Shown here one piece after another: positions 34,201 through 47,397 of a stretch of 64,000 bases of DNA (position 1 is the stretch's first letter; every line of letters starts with the position of its first letter). The notes beneath the pieces were generated by a model that did not search any database, had not been told where the DNA came from, and was given only the letters and a program-made list of their open reading frames with translations. The position numbers were made by a program, and so were the translations under genes. The DNA lies in contig JBBPBK010000104.1 in the NCBI GenBank assembly GCA_039720395.1, positions 62,001 to 126,000 on the forward strand. Direction: 5' to 3'. Source of the stretch: Liquidambar formosana (lineage: Eukaryota > Streptophyta > Magnoliopsida > Saxifragales > Altingiaceae).

Positions 34201-34844
34201 TAACAGCAGCAAGAACCCTAGGGTTCTAAAACCCAGATTCAAACATGGTGGTCTTCTCCTTCTTCCTTCTGTTCTAGAGTCATAATCCAATTATGATACA
34301 TCCAAATGCTTGGGAACCCTTTCCTACCATGTCTAGAACATAACCCAAGTGGTGGCAACCATTGCCATGCTTTTGATCTCCATCAAAAACTCACAATTGT
34401 GGCTGTTACATCATTCCCGAGCAAAACTGTCTTCCCTGACAGCCTGTAGTAAACAATTCATAACTTTCACTACAGAACTTGGATCGATGAACCGTTTGTT
34501 GGGTTGTAAAGCGGATTCGAAGAGCTTTCTAACCATATATGGCTCGAAAATTTTGGAGAAGAACTCTGATTTCGGCATGCAAAACAAGATGACGATTTTT
34601 TATGACTATCGTAAAAACTGTTCATCATCTTCTCCAAACTCAATCCCCATTCAACTTTTGAATAACCAGCAGCCCTAAAACTATTTTAGAAGAGGAGTAG
34701 AAGGAGAATTAACCTAGGGTTCAATAACCCTAGGTTTTGCCATCAGAGGGAAACCATTCTAATGCATGAACATAAATTCCAGATTTATTAACCAATCAAT
34801 TTACCATGAATTACAGCCCATATGCAGTTTGTATTAGGCATAAC
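31300..34844 (-). other. C1 long untranslated leader
   Basis: About 3.5 kb between primer-binding site and Gag. From Gag outward it contains the triple hairpin (31470-31687), an AT-rich part, a segment with repeated AAACCCTA words and three ATGATTGGTC/GACCAATCAT palindromes (32993-33388), and a GC-richer part near 33500-33680. The leaders of C2 and C3 are colinear. Antisense ORFs at 33549 and 34349 follow nucleotide similarity and are not supported. Confidence 0.8.
31470..31687 (-). ncRNA. Triple hairpin in C1 leader (putative RNA element)
   Basis: Three stem-loops share the 17-nt loop AAGAAACTAACATGTGA, read on the minus strand. Stem arms are at 31680-31687/31655-31662, 31599-31605/31575-31581 and 31495-31502/31470-31477. 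The stems differ in sequence but each is self-complementary. Same arrangement in C2 and C3. See findings. Confidence 0.65.
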
Positions 34845-34861
34845 CATGGCTCTGATACCAC
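34845..34861 (-). other. C1 primer-binding site
   Basis: Minus strand GTGGTATCAGAGCCATG follows the 5' LTR. TGGTATCAGAGC pairs with initiator Met tRNA, the usual Copia primer. Confidence 0.93.
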
Positions 34862-36523
34862 TGTTGGGAATCAAACTAGAGAGGAAAAATACAAAGGCAG
34901 AATTTAAAATTTTTCCTATGATTCCCAAACCCATGAATCTTAATTATGCTTAATACAAAAAACCATAAACCTAACTACCAAGAGAGTTAGGGTACTTACA
35001 ATTGAACAAGTCTTCTCCTTTATGCTCCAAGCTTTGTCTTCTGATTGAGCAGTCCAAGTGCACTGCCTCCAACAGTATCCACACCTAGCTTGAGCAAGTT
35101 GTCCTTTCCTTCTTCTTCCTTAGGGTTGCTAGAGGTGAAGAAGAGAGAGAGAGAGAGAGAGAGCCTCCAAGGGAGAATTCGGCCAGCACTTGGGGAGGAG
35201 TGATTGTGATGATGTCATCACCTTATAGTGGGCATTATATAGCCCACTAATAGGGCCGGCCAAGGGGGGATTCCAAACCCTAATCTAATTTGTGTAATTA
35301 CTCTTAATTACACAATTAGCCCACTAGTTTGCATCAAATACAAATTAGCCCCTTAAAGAACTTTTCTTTAATCACTTATACCCTTTCTCTCATAGACAAT
35401 CAAGCTCTCTTAGCATGATCAGTGTGTGACCCATTGGGTTCACATCATCAAGTAGTAGGAATAGCACAAGTTGTGCACAATGGAACACTTTCCATTAGGG
35501 GTCTAATTGAAACTCCTTTCAATTCCCTAATTGATTATAACTCATTTATATCAATTAGGGCTTCTACTAACCATGAGTAACACCTAGCATATGGCTCATG
35601 GTGTGGTCCTTAATGAGGTGAATAGTCATTTACAAAGAACCCTTCTGTTATAGTTTACAGGTTACAATTCCATCCTTCCATCAACACAATGTCTCCAATT
35701 GAACTAATAGGACATGGAAGTCTGTCAAGTCCCTAGTTCAATTACTTTATACTCATTCATTAATATCAACTCAATGATGAACTTATGGAAACTCCTTTCC
35801 ATATTCATTCTACCATGGGCCCATGGATTTAATGAGTTATATTCAATGAATGCTGTATGAGACATTCACTCTCTTTTTCCTGAGAGTGATGGATTCCTTG
35901 TTGATCACTCACATGCCTTTACACACATAACAGTAGGGCCAATGAATACCCTTACAGACCCCTGAATAGGATCTGCACTTAGTGTTATCAAACTTCTAAA
36001 GCTACATGTATAAGACAACCATGGTGTCTCAAGTCTAAGGATTACTTGTACCACTATAACAATGAGAAACTGATTGACAGGCAGGTTAAAGCTCCATTCA
36101 GTTTATCTCATATCTTTTGTCACATTCAGTGTACCTATTCTTATAATAGGCACCCACTTATTGGTTGTAGTGTCTCCACACAAATAGCTTGAGACTAGCT
36201 ATCCTCCTATAGAGTCAACCTAACAAGTGCTAGTCTTATGGTTCATTACTATCCATCATAGTGAACCTTCAACTAGGAATGATTTAGGAGTTTAGTACAC
36301 AGATATATTTACAGTCTCAAAATTACAACCCTTTGTAATTTCATATTCTCAACTCTAACTCCATGGACATATTATGTAAATATAAATGATGCATATAAAC
36401 ATAATAGAATAAGCCCTTTTATTAAATCAATAATAAATGTGACATATAAAAATGAAATCAATTGATTGTTCCTAATCCCTAAACAATCATCTCTATGATT
36501 GGCTCTAGGGCATAATCCTAACA
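34862..36523 (-). repeat. C1 5' LTR
   Basis: 1662 bp; on the minus strand TGTTAGGATTATGCCC to TTCCCAACA. On that strand it has a TATA-like CTATATAATG (near 35235) followed by a CT-rich tract. Confidence 0.93.
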
Positions 36524-36528
36524 TTAAT

Positions 36529-36990
36529 CCCCCCAGAAATCTAGCCAAATTACTCTCCACTGTAGCTAACTATTCGAAGTTGGATGATTTCTACACCCCA
36601 CAGTCTGCCAAAGCCAATGAAAAAGACAACAAGAAGAAGGACTCAAGGCCTCATAGAGATAGTCCCCGAGGAGAGAAATCAAAGCCGCCCACCAATCCAA
36701 ATCAGGCCATTTTCACTGTATTTACTCTCCCCATCTACAAGTTGATGAAGGCACTGGAGAACAAGGATTTCTTCCAGAAACCTAGACCCATGTTCGCGGA
36801 GCCCGAGAAGAGAAACAAAAAACTGTTCTGCGGTTACCACAAGGATCACGGCCATAAGACAGAAGACTGCAAGGTTCTAAAGTACAACCTCGAGGCTTGG
36901 GCCAAGGAAGGAAAGCTGAATGAATTTATAGCTCGAGGAGATAAAGGACAGCCATCCGAATAGAAAAAGCCCAAGAACAGGGCTCCTCAC
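36529..36990 (+). pseudogene. E3 gag, 3' part
   Basis: Resumes the Gag frame broken at 9931; one TTAAT copy removed restores the reading frame exactly. It carries a knuckle-like motif CGYHKDHGHKTEDC spaced C-x2-H-x4-H-x4-C, then a TAG at 36961-36963 with coding-like sequence continuing after it. It is then cut at 36990 by the solo Copia LTR. Together with 8594-9931 this makes one Gag with two stop codons, both TAG. Confidence 0.87.
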
Positions 36991-38690
36991 TGTTGGGAAT
37001 CAAACTAGAGAGGAAAAATACAAAGGCGGAATTTAAAATTTTTCCTACGATTCCCAAACCCATGAATCTTAATTATGCTTAATACAAAACAAAAACCCTA
37101 ACTAGAAGAGGGTAGAATTACTTACAGTTGAACAAGTCTTCTCCTTTATGCTCCAAGCTTTTTCTTCTCCTTTTTGCTCCAAGCTTTGTCTCCGGACAGT
37201 GGTGAATGAGCAGCCCAAGTGTGCTGCCTCCAACAGTATCCACACCTAGCTTGAACTTGAAGTCCTTTCCTTCTTCTTCCTTGTTGTTGCTAGAGGTGGA
37301 GAAGAGGGAGAGAGAGAGAGAGCCTCCTTGTGAAATTCGGCCAGCCCTTGGGGAGAATGAATTATGTTTCAAGTGATGTCATCACATCACATGTGAGGCT
37401 ATATATAGCCCACTAATAGGGCCGGCCCTAGTGAGGAATCCTATTCCTCATATGAGTTAAGTTGTAATTATACATAATTACAACTTAACCCCTCTAATTT
37501 ATATCCTATATAAATTTGCCCCTTAAGAACAATTCTTTTATTCACTTATGCCCTTTCTCTCATAGACTTTCAAGCTCTCTTAGCATGATCAGTGTGTGAC
37601 CCATTGGGTTCACATCATTAAGTAGTAGGAACAGCACAAGTTGTGCACAATGGAACACTTTCCATTAAGGGTCTAATTGAAACTCCTTTCAATTCCCTAA
37701 TTGTTATAACTCATTTATATCAATTAGGGCTTCTACTAACCATGAGTAACACCTAGCATATGGCTCATGGTGTGGTCCTTAATGAGGTGAATAGTCATTT
37801 ACAAAGAACCCTTCTGTTATAGTTTACAGGTTACAATTCCATCCTTCCATCAATACAATGTCTCCAATTGAACTAATAGGACATGGAAGTCTGTTAAGTC
37901 CCTAGTTCAATTACTTTATACTCATTCATTAATATCAACTCAATGATGAACTTATGGAAACTCCTTTCCATATTCATTCTACCATGGGCCCATGGATTTA
38001 ATGAGTTATATTCAATGAATGCTGTATGAGACATTCACTCTCTTTTTCCTGAGAGTGATGGATTCCTTGTTGATCACTCACATGCCTTCACACACATAGC
38101 AGTAGGGCCAATGAACACCCTTACAGACCCCTGAATAGGATCTGCACTTAGTGTTATCAAACTTCTAAAGCTACATGTATAAGACAACCATGGTGTCTCA
38201 GGTCTAAGGATTACTTGTACCACTATAACAATGAGAAACTGATTGACAGGCAGGTTAAAACTCCATTCAGTTTATCTCATATCTTTGGTCACATTCAGTG
38301 TACCTATTCTTATAATAGGCACCCACTTGTTGGTTGTAGTGTCTCCACACAAATAGCTTGAGACTAGCTATCCTCCTATAGAGTCAACCTAACAAGTGCT
38401 AGTCCTATGGTCCATTACTGTCCATCATAGTGAACCTTCAACTAGGAATGATTTAGGAGTTTAGTACAGAGATATATTTACAGTCTCAAAATTACAACCC
38501 TTTGTAATTTCATATTCTCAACTCTAACTCCATGGACATATTATGTAAATATAAATGATGCATATAAACATAATAGAATAAGCCCTTTTATTAAATCAAT
38601 AATAAATGTGACATATAAATGAAATCAATTGATTGTTCCTAATCCCTAAACAATCATCTCTATGATTGGCTCTAGGGCATAATCCTAACA
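36991..38690 (-). repeat. Solo LTR of the Copia family
   Basis: 1700 bp, TGTTGGGAATC to ATCCTAACA, with no internal region. The flanks are CTCAC (36986-36990) and CTCAA (38691-38695), a target duplication with one later change. E3 coding reads through if CTCAA is taken as original. The sequence mixes features: its right part matches C1, while its left part carries the TTTTTGCTCCAAGC...CCGGACAG stretch seen in C2. A ~25-bp piece around 37137-37187 is duplicated. Such solo LTRs arise by LTR-LTR recombination. Confidence 0.92.
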
Positions 38691-38695
38691 CTCAA

Positions 38696-40157
38696 TCCAC
38701 ACAACCAAAGGTCCTTAGGAGAATTGACATGATCACAGGAGGATATGAGGAAACTGCTCTGTCAACCAGCCAGCTCAGGGCACAATATAGGATGGCTTGT
38801 CAAGATGCCGAGGTCAGTGATATCGGGAACGAGCCAATACTACTACCTCAAAGTGAGGGAGAAACCGAAGAAAAATTGCTGTTCTTCGAGGATGAGGAGA
38901 CTGATGGGACAGTGCGTTGCCCCCACAATGATGCTCTGGTGGTTCGCATGCTCATAGGGAACTACGATGTGGGCAAAGTCTATGTGGACAACGGGACATC
39001 AGTGAATGTCATGTTCCAGAAGTTGTTCAGCCAACTCGGGCTGAAGGACTCCAACCTAAAGCCCTGTCACGTCAGCCTAAAGGCTTTCAATGGAAACATG
39101 ACTTTCCCGCTGGGGTAGATAGCTCTCCCAGTTCGGGCGGGACCAGTGCAATCCATGGAAACATTTGTGGTAATCCAGGAAAGGTCAGCTTACAACGTAA
39201 TACTCGGGCGACCCTGGATTCATGCTATAAAGGCTGTCCCATCCTCCTACCACCAATCCATCAGGTTCCCGAGCCCAAAGGGAATCATGGAGATAAAGGG
39301 AAACCAGGCAGCGGCTAGGGAGTGCTTTCTGGCGGAATATGCAGGTTACTCAGCACCCTCAGAGGACAAATTGAAGTCCAAAATCCCACGCCTTCCCAGT
39401 TCGGGAACTGGCAAAGCCAAAACCCCGAGGCAGGACCCAGAGCAAAAGAAAAAAGCCAAAGTTGATGAGATTCCCTTGTAGCAACGAAAGGGAGAGCGGC
39501 CCGGGATTGAGGAGACAGCTCTGGAACCCGCAGAGAGAATAGGGGAAGAGCTAGTAAAAAAGATAATTAATCCTGATGATCCAGAGAGGTTTTTCTAGAT
39601 TGGAAAGTCACTGAGTGAGGCTGACGCAGCAGAGCTGTTTGAGTTCTTGAAAGAAAACATTGATGTTTTTGCTTGGTCGCCCCATGAAATGCCAGGAATT
39701 GACCCCAGAATTATCACTCACGAGTTGCAGGTTAACCCAAATTACAAGCCAGTGGTTCAGAAGCAACGAAGGTTGTCTGCCGACCGGGCCGAAACAGTTT
39801 CTGCCGAGGTAGATAAACTTTTGAAAGCAGGGTTCATCAGAGAAGTAAAGTACCCGAGTTGGTTGGCCAATCCCGTATGTGTAAGAAAAAAGACAAGGGG
39901 ACTGGCGTGTCTGCATCGACTTTACAGACCTCAATAAAGCGTACCCGAAGGACAGTTTCCCCTTGCCTAAGATTGACCAACTCATACACTCTATCTTGGG
40001 ATATGAGCGACTGAGTATCTTTGATGCCTTCTCGGGCTATCATCAAATTCCCATGCAGAACACGATCAAGATAAAACGGGGTTCATTACTCCTAGAGGGA
40101 CGTACTGCTACAAGGTAATGCCATTTGGATTGAAGAACGCCGGGGCAACCTATCAAC
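38696..40157 (+). pseudogene. E3 protease and RT N-terminal part, multiple breaks
   Basis: Protease of Tat type: VDNGTSVNVM with the DNG triad, later VILGRPWIH. Then a linker and the start of RT (EMPGIDPRI, then VCIDF and TDLNKAYPKD in shifted frames, and [13 protein letters not shown]). In-frame TAGs at 39116, 39479 and 39596. In each, a Gln would suit the family, so CAG-to-TAG is likely. RT also carries small frameshifts near 39890-39910 and 40060-40090. It is interrupted at 40158 by C2; the frame resumes exactly at 50184 after removing one TCAAC. Dead copy. Confidence 0.9.
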
Positions 40158-41815
40158 TGTTGGGAATCATACAAGAGGGAAAAATAGAAGTGCGGAATAT
40201 AAAAATTTTCCCTTTGATTCCACAGCCCATGAATCTAACTATGCATATACAAAATCAAACCCTAACTATGAAGAGGGTTAGAACACTTACAGAATTTTTG
40301 TCTTCTCCTTTTTGCTCCAAGCTTTGATTCCGGACAGCGGTGAATGAGCAGCCCAAGTGTGCTGCCTCCAACGGTATCCACACCTAGCTAGAGCTTCAAG
40401 TCTTTTCCTTCTTTTCCTTTGTTGTTGCTAGTGTAGGAGAAGAGAGAGAGAGAGAGGGGGCTAGAAAATCTGGACAGCCCCTTGGGATTTCAACTTGTGA
40501 TTGTGATGATGTCACACATCATAAAGTGTGACTTATATAGTCCACACTAGGGGGGCCGGCCATAGGGGGAAACCCTATTAGGGTGTTATGCAATTTCTCT
40601 AAATTGCACAATAACCCCTATAAATTATATCAAATATAATTAGGCCTCAAAGAACTATTCTTTATGCACTCATACCCTTTCTCTCATAGACTTTAAAGCT
40701 CATCTTGCATGATCAGTGTGTGACCCATTGGGTTCACATCATCAAGTAGTAGGAATAGCACGAGGTGTGCACAATGGAACTCTTTCCATTTAGGGTCTAA
40801 TTGGAACTCCTTCCAATTCCCTAATTGATTATAACTCACTTATATCAATTAGGGCTTCTACTAACCATGAATAACACCTAGCATATGGTTCATGGTGTCG
40901 TCCTTAATGAAGTGAATATGTATCTATCAAAGAACCCTTCTGTTATAGTTTATAGGTTACAATTGCATCCTTCCATTTACACAATGTCTCCAATTGAACT
41001 AATAGGACATGGAAGTCTGTCAAGTCCCTAGTTCAATTACTTTATACTCATTCATAAATATCAACTCAATGATGAACTTATGGAAACTCCTTTCCATATT
41101 CACACTGCCATGGCCATGGACTGAATGAGTTATATTATGAATGCTATATGAGACATTCTCTCTCTTTTTCCTGAGAGTAATGGATTCCTTGTTGATCACT
41201 CACATGCCTTCATACACATAGCAATAGGGCCAATGAACACCTTTACAGACCCATGAATAGAATCTGCACTTAGTGTTATCAAACTTCTAAAGCTACATGC
41301 ATAAGGTAACTATGGTGTCTCAGGTCTAAGGATTACTTGTACCACTATAACATTGAGAAACTGATTGACAGGCAGGTTAAAACTCCATTCAGTTTATCTC
41401 AAATCTTTGGTCACATTCAGTGTACCTATTCTATTAACAGGCACCCACCTGTTGGTTGTAGTGTCTCCACACAAATAGCTTGAGACCAGCTATCCTCCTA
41501 TAGAGTCAACCTAACAAGTGCTAGTCCTATGGTTCATTACTGTCCATCATAGTGAACCTTCAACTAGGAATGATTTAGGAGTTTAGTACAGAGATATATT
41601 TACAGTCTCATAATTACAACTCTTTGTAATTCAATATTCTCAACTCTAACTCCTTGGACATATTATGTAAATATAAATGATGCATACAAACATAATAGAA
41701 TAAGCCCTTTTATTAAATCAATAATAAATGTGACATACATAAATGAAATCAAATGATTGTTCCTTTATCCCTAAACAATCATCTCTATGATTGGCTCTAG
41801 GGCATAACTCTAACA
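40158..41815 (-). repeat. C2 3' LTR
   Basis: 1658 bp, nearly identical to 48518-50178. Minus-strand TATA box CTATATAAGT at 40533-40542, followed by a CT-rich microsatellite. Confidence 0.95.
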
Positions 41816-41830
41816 ATCTCCCACTTGCAC
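41816..41830 (-). other. C2 polypurine tract
   Basis: Minus strand GTGCAAGTGGGAGAT next to the 3' LTR. It overlaps or touches the end of the Gag-Pol frame. Confidence 0.85.
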
Positions 41831-44800
41831 TATAGCCAATCCACAATGTATCTAATACCCATTTCCTGTCTGTGGTGATCCAACTGCTCTTGGGTCATAG
41901 CTTTAGTGAAGGGATCTGCTACATTCTCTGTTGTGTGAATCTTCTGTATGCTAATATCACCTCTTCCAATGATCTCTCTAATCACATGGAATCGACGCTC
42001 AATGTGTTTGGACTTTTGATGAGACCGTGGTTCCTTAGCTTGAGCAATAGCCCCGTTGTTGTCACAAAACAATGGCAAGGGCTTCTCAATGGCAGGAACT
42101 ACTCCCAGTTCAGTAATGAACTTCTTTATCCAAACAGCTTCCTTTGCAGCCTCTGATGCAGCAATGTACTCAGCCTCTGTAGTGGAGTCCGCTGTAACAT
42201 CCTGTTTACAGCTCCTCCAACTTACAGCTCCACCATTCAAGGTGAAAACATACCCCGATGTTGATTTCCTATCATCATCGTCAGATTGAAAATCTGAATC
42301 CGTATAACCAACCATTTCTAAATTTCTTCCTCCATAGACAAGGAATAGTTCCTTAGTTCTTCTTAAGTACTTAAGGACAGCCTTGACTGCTTCCCAGTGT
42401 TTCACACCTGGGTCTGCCTGATATCTGCTTGTAACACTTACACCAAAAGCGATATCTGGTCTTGTACATAACATGGCATACATTAGACTCCCTACTGCAG
42501 AAGCATAGGGAATCGTCCTCATGTACGCAATCTCCTCTGGAGTTTTAGGTGCCATGTTTTTAGACAACTTGATTCCATGCCTAACAGGAATTAGACCTCT
42601 TTTGGAATCTTCTAAATTGAACCTTTTCAATATTTTGTCTATGTACAATGATTGGGAGAGACCTAGCATCCTTTTAGATCTATCTCTATAGACCTTTATT
42701 CCCAGAATATAGGATGCTTCTCCCAAATCTTTCATGGAGAAATTCTGTGAAAGCCACTCTTTCACTTTTGATAACGTTTCTACTTTATTCCCGATAAGTA
42801 GAATGTCATCAACATATAGGACTAGGAAGGTAATCGCACTCCCACTAACATTCTTGTACACACATGGTTCATCCATATTCTGTAGGAAACCAAACGATTT
42901 GATTGCCTCATCGAATCGGATGTTCCAGCTTCTAGAAGCTTGTTTAAGTCCATAAATGGACCGCTGTAGCTTGCACACTTTGTGGTCCTCACCACTGGAT
43001 GTAAAACCCTCAGGTTGCTGCATATAAAGGTCTTCCTCAATGTTTCCATTAAGGAAAGCGGTCTTTACATCCATTTGCCATATCTCATAATCGTAGTGCG
43101 CAGCTATAGCTAACAAGATCCTAATGGACTTAAGCATAGCCACTGGCGAGAAGGTTTCCTCATAGTCAATACCATGTCTTTGTCGGTAACCTTTTGCCAC
43201 TAGCCTAGCCTTGTAGGTCTCTACCTTTCCATCTGAACCTATCTTCCTTTTGAAGATCCATTTGCAGCCAATAGGTACTATACCTTCTGGTGGATCAACT
43301 AAAGTCCAGACTTTATTGGAATACATCGAGTCCATTTCAGATTTCATAGCTTCCAGCCATTTGTTCGAATCAATATCCGAAATCGCCTGTCCATAAGTAG
43401 TAGGGTCATCTGGGTGTTCTCTATCACCAAGGAACAATTCCTCTGCATTATGGTTGAGAAATCCATATCTCTCAGGTGCAACAGATACCCTACTCGATCT
43501 ACGGAGAGGTTGTGGTACATTAGTGGGTTCTGTCTTATCAGGGACAGGGGTGGGATCACTGTCGGTTTGTGTCTCATCAGACAATTCTTTGAGTTCTATT
43601 TTCCTGTTATTGCCTCCTTCTTGAATAAACTCTTTTTCAAGAAAGACTGCAAACTTACTAACAAACACCTTTTGTTCATCAGGATAATAGAAATAATATC
43701 CTAAAATCTCTTTAGGATATCCCACAAACCTACATTTAATTGATCTTGATTCTAACTTGGTTGCATCATGTGTCTTTACATATGCAGTGCAACCCCATAC
43801 CTTAATATGTTTAAGGCTTGGTGCTCTCCCTTTCCATATCTCATACGGTGTCTTAGGGACAGATTTGGTTGGGACTCTGTTCAACAGATACGCGGCAGTT
43901 TCCAGGGCATGTCCCCAGAAGGACAATGGTAAATCAGTGTAACTCATCATGGACCTAACCATATCCAATAAGGTTCTATTCCTCCTTTCTGACACACCAT
44001 TAAGCTGTGGTGTTCCAGGAGGTGTCCATTGAGATAGAATGCCCGCTTGAACAAGATGATCTAAAAACTCACCAGTTAAATATTCTCCTCCTCGATCCGA
44101 TCGAAGAGCTTTAATACTTTTACCAGTTTGTTTCTCTACTTCATATCTGAATTCTTTAAACTTTTCAAATGCTTCAGATTTGTACTTCATTAAGTACACA
44201 TACCCGTACCTAGAATAATCATCGGTAAAGGTTATAAAGTAAGAGAAACCTCCACGAGCATGTATGCTCATAGGACCACATACATCACTATGTATCAATC
44301 CTAATATGTCTGCAGCTCTCTCACCGTGACCGGTGAAAGGTGACTTGGTCATTTTACCTAGTAAACAAGATTCACAAGTTGGAAAGGGCATAGAAACCAA
44401 TGGACCCAATTGTCCATCCTTACACATCTTGTTAATCCTATTCTCACTGATATGACCTAGTCTCAAGTGCCAGTCATATGCGGAGTTTTCTTCATCTCTT
44501 GTTCTCTTGGGTTTGTTTGCATTCAATTTAGAGCTATCATGCTCTATGCAATTAATATTTGCAATAAAGTTTAGAAAATAAAGGCCATTCACATAAACTC
44601 CAGAAGTAATGAACTCTTCATTTTTAAATAAAGAACATTTATTCTCCTCAAAAACAAACCTAAATCCTTGTTTAGATAATACTGAAATAGAAATAATGTT
44701 TCTTATAACTTCTGGAATATAAAGACAGCCTGATAATTCTAAACTACTCCCACTAGGCAAAGTCAAGCAGCAAGTCCCCACGGCTAATGCAGCAACGTTT

Positions 44801-45489
44801 GCTCCATTTCCCACTCGTAGGGTTACTTCTCCTTTACTCAGCCTTCTGCTTCCCACTAGGTCCTGCATGGAATTACAAATATGAGAACTCGCACCAGAAT
44901 CTAGTACCCAAGTGGAAGCAGAGCTAACACTCATGTTAGTCTCAAGTATAAGAGCATAATCCATACCTTCCGAAGGTTGGTTCTTTAGAGTATCTAGATA
45001 CTCTTGGCAGTTACGTTTCCAATGCCCATCTTTGCCGCAGTAAAAACAGATCCCTTTACCTTTCCTCTTCCTTTGGGTACTCTTACCCTTTCTTATTCCC
45101 TTGCCTTTAGGCTTGAGTATAGAATTGGAAGCAGGAACTTCAACCCATTCATCACATTCAAGCAAGAACTCTTTGCCATACAACTCTTGTATGTGGATAA
45201 ATATCTCGGGTGCACTTCCCATGGACTCGTATTGCTTCTTAAGCTCAGGACTTAGAGACACCATCATATAGCATCTCGTCATAAGATCATCATCCATGCG
45301 CTTCTGATAAGCGTCTTTCTCTTGCCGAGTTGCAGCCTCAGTAGGAGCATTGGGAAGTGAACTTTGAAGTGCATAGGTAATATTTTCAGAATTCAAAACG
45401 ATTTTTAAATTCCTTAACCAATCAAGATAATTAGGTCCAGTTAAACGGTTGGTTTCCAAAATGTTGGATAACGGGTTGCGGTGAGCCAT
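41830..45489 (-). CDS. C2 Gag-Pol polyprotein (1219 aa)
   Basis: Makes all proteins for Copia replication. Start ATG 45489 (MAHRNPLSN). Order: Gag with Lys-rich stretch and zinc knuckle [14 protein letters not shown] (residues 148-161). Protease [10 protein letters not shown], about residue 195. Integrase with HHCC region (WHLRLGH...CESCLLGK), TDDYSRYG, D465 in SDRGGEY and E501, exactly 35 residues apart. [24 protein letters not shown] and YVDD at 892-895. RNase [21 protein letters not shown] and CDNNGA, ending near the polypurine tract. INT before RT identifies Copia. No stop or frameshift, and every catalytic motif I looked for is present. It could serve C1 and C3 in trans. I do not assign a named Copia lineage. 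Confidence 0.96.
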   Translation of the reverse strand: MAHRNPLSNILETNRLTGPNYLDWLRNLKIVLNSENITYALQSSLPNAPTEAATRQEKDAYQKRMDDDLMTRCYMMVSLSPELKKQYESMGSAPEIFIHIQELYGKEFLLECDEWVEVPASNSILKPKGKGIRKGKSTQRKRKGKGICFYCGKDGHWKRNCQEYLDTLKNQPSEGMDYALILETNMSVSSASTWVLDSGASSHICNSMQDLVGSRRLSKGEVTLRVGNGANVAALAVGTCCLTLPSGSSLELSGCLYIPEVIRNIISISVLSKQGFRFVFEENKCSLFKNEEFITSGVYVNGLYFLNFIANINCIEHDSSKLNANKPKRTRDEENSAYDWHLRLGHISENRINKMCKDGQLGPLVSMPFPTCESCLLGKMTKSPFTGHGERAADILGLIHSDVCGPMSIHARGGFSYFITFTDDYSRYGYVYLMKYKSEAFEKFKEFRYEVEKQTGKSIKALRSDRGGEYLTGEFLDHLVQAGILSQWTPPGTPQLNGVSERRNRTLLDMVRSMMSYTDLPLSFWGHALETAAYLLNRVPTKSVPKTPYEIWKGRAPSLKHIKVWGCTAYVKTHDATKLESRSIKCRFVGYPKEILGYYFYYPDEQKVFVSKFAVFLEKEFIQEGGNNRKIELKELSDETQTDSDPTPVPDKTEPTNVPQPLRRSSRVSVAPERYGFLNHNAEELFLGDREHPDDPTTYGQAISDIDSNKWLEAMKSEMDSMYSNKVWTLVDPPEGIVPIGCKWIFKRKIGSDGKVETYKARLVAKGYRQRHGIDYEETFSPVAMLKSIRILLAIAAHYDYEIWQMDVKTAFLNGNIEEDLYMQQPEGFTSSGEDHKVCKLQRSIYGLKQASRSWNIRFDEAIKSFGFLQNMDEPCVYKNVSGSAITFLVLYVDDILLIGNKVETLSKVKEWLSQNFSMKDLGEASYILGIKVYRDRSKRMLGLSQSLYIDKILKRFNLEDSKRGLIPVRHGIKLSKNMAPKTPEEIAYMRTIPYASAVGSLMYAMLCTRPDIAFGVSVTSRYQADPGVKHWEAVKAVLKYLRRTKELFLVYGGRNLEMVGYTDSDFQSDDDDRKSTSGYVFTLNGGAVSWRSCKQDVTADSTTEAEYIAASEAAKEAVWIKKFITELGVVPAIEKPLPLFCDNNGAIAQAKEPRSHQKSKHIERRFHVIREIIGRGDISIQKIHTTENVADPFTKAMTQEQLDHHRQEMGIRYIVDWL

Positions 45490-45660
45490 TACGGTGATCT
45501 ACATACAGAAAATTAAACAGAAAATCAGATTTCATTTTTAATCCATAATGATCGGGTCTTTAATCATATGGTACCTCCCACTATTTTATCAAATTCCATA
45601 CACCCTCTAATGGAATTCGGGAATCTCATTCCTAATGGGGATTGGGGTCCCACTGTGACC

Positions 45661-45878
45661 TAGAAGCCTCACATGTTAGTTTCTTGACTTCTAACCCACA
45701 GTAAGAAGACAACTCTTTGTCTATTGCTTCATAAGCAAATTCCAATCGTTTTGCCTCTAGGGTACATACTCCTCACATGTTAGTTTCTTGGAATACTTCC
45801 CTAGTTAAGTTAAGCCCATCATTCACACAGGTATGTTTCACCAAATATATACCTCACATGTTAGTTTCTTGGTATATA
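45661..45878 (-). ncRNA. Triple hairpin in C2 leader (putative RNA element)
   Basis: Arms at 45871-45878/45846-45853, 45790-45796/45766-45772 and 45686-45693/45661-45668 enclose the same 17-nt loop as in C1 and C3. In the middle stem C2 has a base change that stays paired as G-U in the sense RNA. Confidence 0.65.
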
Positions 45879-47179
45879 CCAGCTTAGGCACCCCATGATA
45901 TCTATATATGTGATAGTTTCAAGTAATGTCTTTAATATGGGTAGCTCCTACATGTCTGCAGCCAGGTACCCACATTAAGGGACGTTAGATGATCCTATAA
46001 TGATGGAAGGCAATGAAGAATCCATTCCCTAATGTATTCTCCATTTCCAACTTAATATTAAAAGAGAGGGGTTTTTAAGGGTCTCATCAAATTAACATAC
46101 ATCTCATGCATATAAATAAAAATTGAACAACATAAAATAATAATAATCCACTTATCGATATTAGTCCCTAAGAAGAGACATATAACGATCTATGGATTTG
46201 GAGCTATCACTATTAATCTCATTAAAAGCTCCCACTATGATGATTATGGACTTTGAGAGAATTCAATCCAAGCCAATAGATTGAATCCAAGGTCTAAGGT
46301 GGGTGTAGGTGATCGTAAAATAACACATTCGAAACATGCATGCTGTCTTGAAACACTTCCTTAAGCTTTCAAGTCCTTCAATCTGCTCCCTTGGCTTGAT
46401 GGTCTCCACCATTGGCTTGTTGGGCTCTATCATGCTCCTTTGGGTCCACCATGCTCCTTAGTGCGCTCTCGATTACATAACATTTACATAATTTAAAGAA
46501 AGGGATACATAAGGGGAATGTGGGGTACATAAGAGAATGATAGAGAAAGAGGGAGAGGGAAGGTGGCATGCAAGCCCCAAATAAATTACATCACCTTAAT
46601 AAAATTACAACTCTTGTAAATAATAACATCCCATTCATAAGACGGCCAATCACAATTGGTTTAAAGGGTATAGTCCATAATCATCATCCAAACACATACA
46701 TACAATCTCATTGCATAATGTAAAGAAAAACTGTAAGCATTAAAACATATGGGCATTATGGTAATTCTCTTGAATGATTTACATTAATCTCATTAATGCA
46801 TCCTAATCTTATTAGGTATTAACAAAATATCCAGAATTAAATAAAGTCTTAACATTTAAGACATTTTAGTTTCAATTAATCAAATTAATTTAAACATATA
46901 AAGTTTCCTAAAATAACTCTAATATCCAATATTAGGGTTTCCTTAATTAAACAAATCAATTTCATTTAATTAAGAATTTCCAGATTTTAATTTAATCCCC
47001 AATTGTATTTTAAACCATTTAAAACATTATAAAATTAATCAATATTAATTAAATAATTAACATGGGAATTAAATAAAATCATTTAAATGATGAATTAGTG
47101 TATTAGGGTTTCCTAAAACCCTAAACCCTAAACGCATAGCCCTAAACCCTAAATGCAAGCCCTAATCATTAAATTCCTT

Positions 47180-47397
47180 ATGATTGGTCATTTAATGTCC
47201 AATCATTAAAACCCTAGGTTCATATGGTATTTAATAAAAAAAGGATTAGGGTTTAATTAATGCCAAATAGGGTATTAATTACCCTTAATTAATTACACTA
47301 ATTAGGGTTTCCAAAACCCTAACCCTAGACATCATTTATGGTATTAATTATGCCCTAACAATTAATAACCATGATTGGTCATTTAATGACCAATCAT
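47180..47397 (-). repeat. Two CCAAT palindromes in C2 leader
   Basis: ATGATTGGTC and GACCAATCAT arms at 47371-47397 (perfect) and 47180-47206 (one mismatch), separated by 7 bp. C1 and C3 have three each. Confidence 0.75.

Larger units (their letters stand above)
9932..36523 (-). mobile_element. C1: non-autonomous Ty1-Copia element, split by E2
   Basis: A full-length Copia insertion in E3 gag, flanked by TTAAT at 9927-9931 and 36524-36528. Read on the minus strand: 5' LTR 34862-36523, primer-binding site, a ~3.5-kb leader, a short Gag ORF, decayed pol, polypurine tract, and 3' LTR. That last LTR is split by E2 into 9932-10234 and 27331-28687. Without E2 the element is about 9.5 kb. The LTRs differ by roughly 30 changes in 1.66 kb by eye (about 2%). 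That makes C1 older than its passenger E2 (below 1%), as nesting requires. C3 has the same structure and the same pol deletion. Confidence 0.93.
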
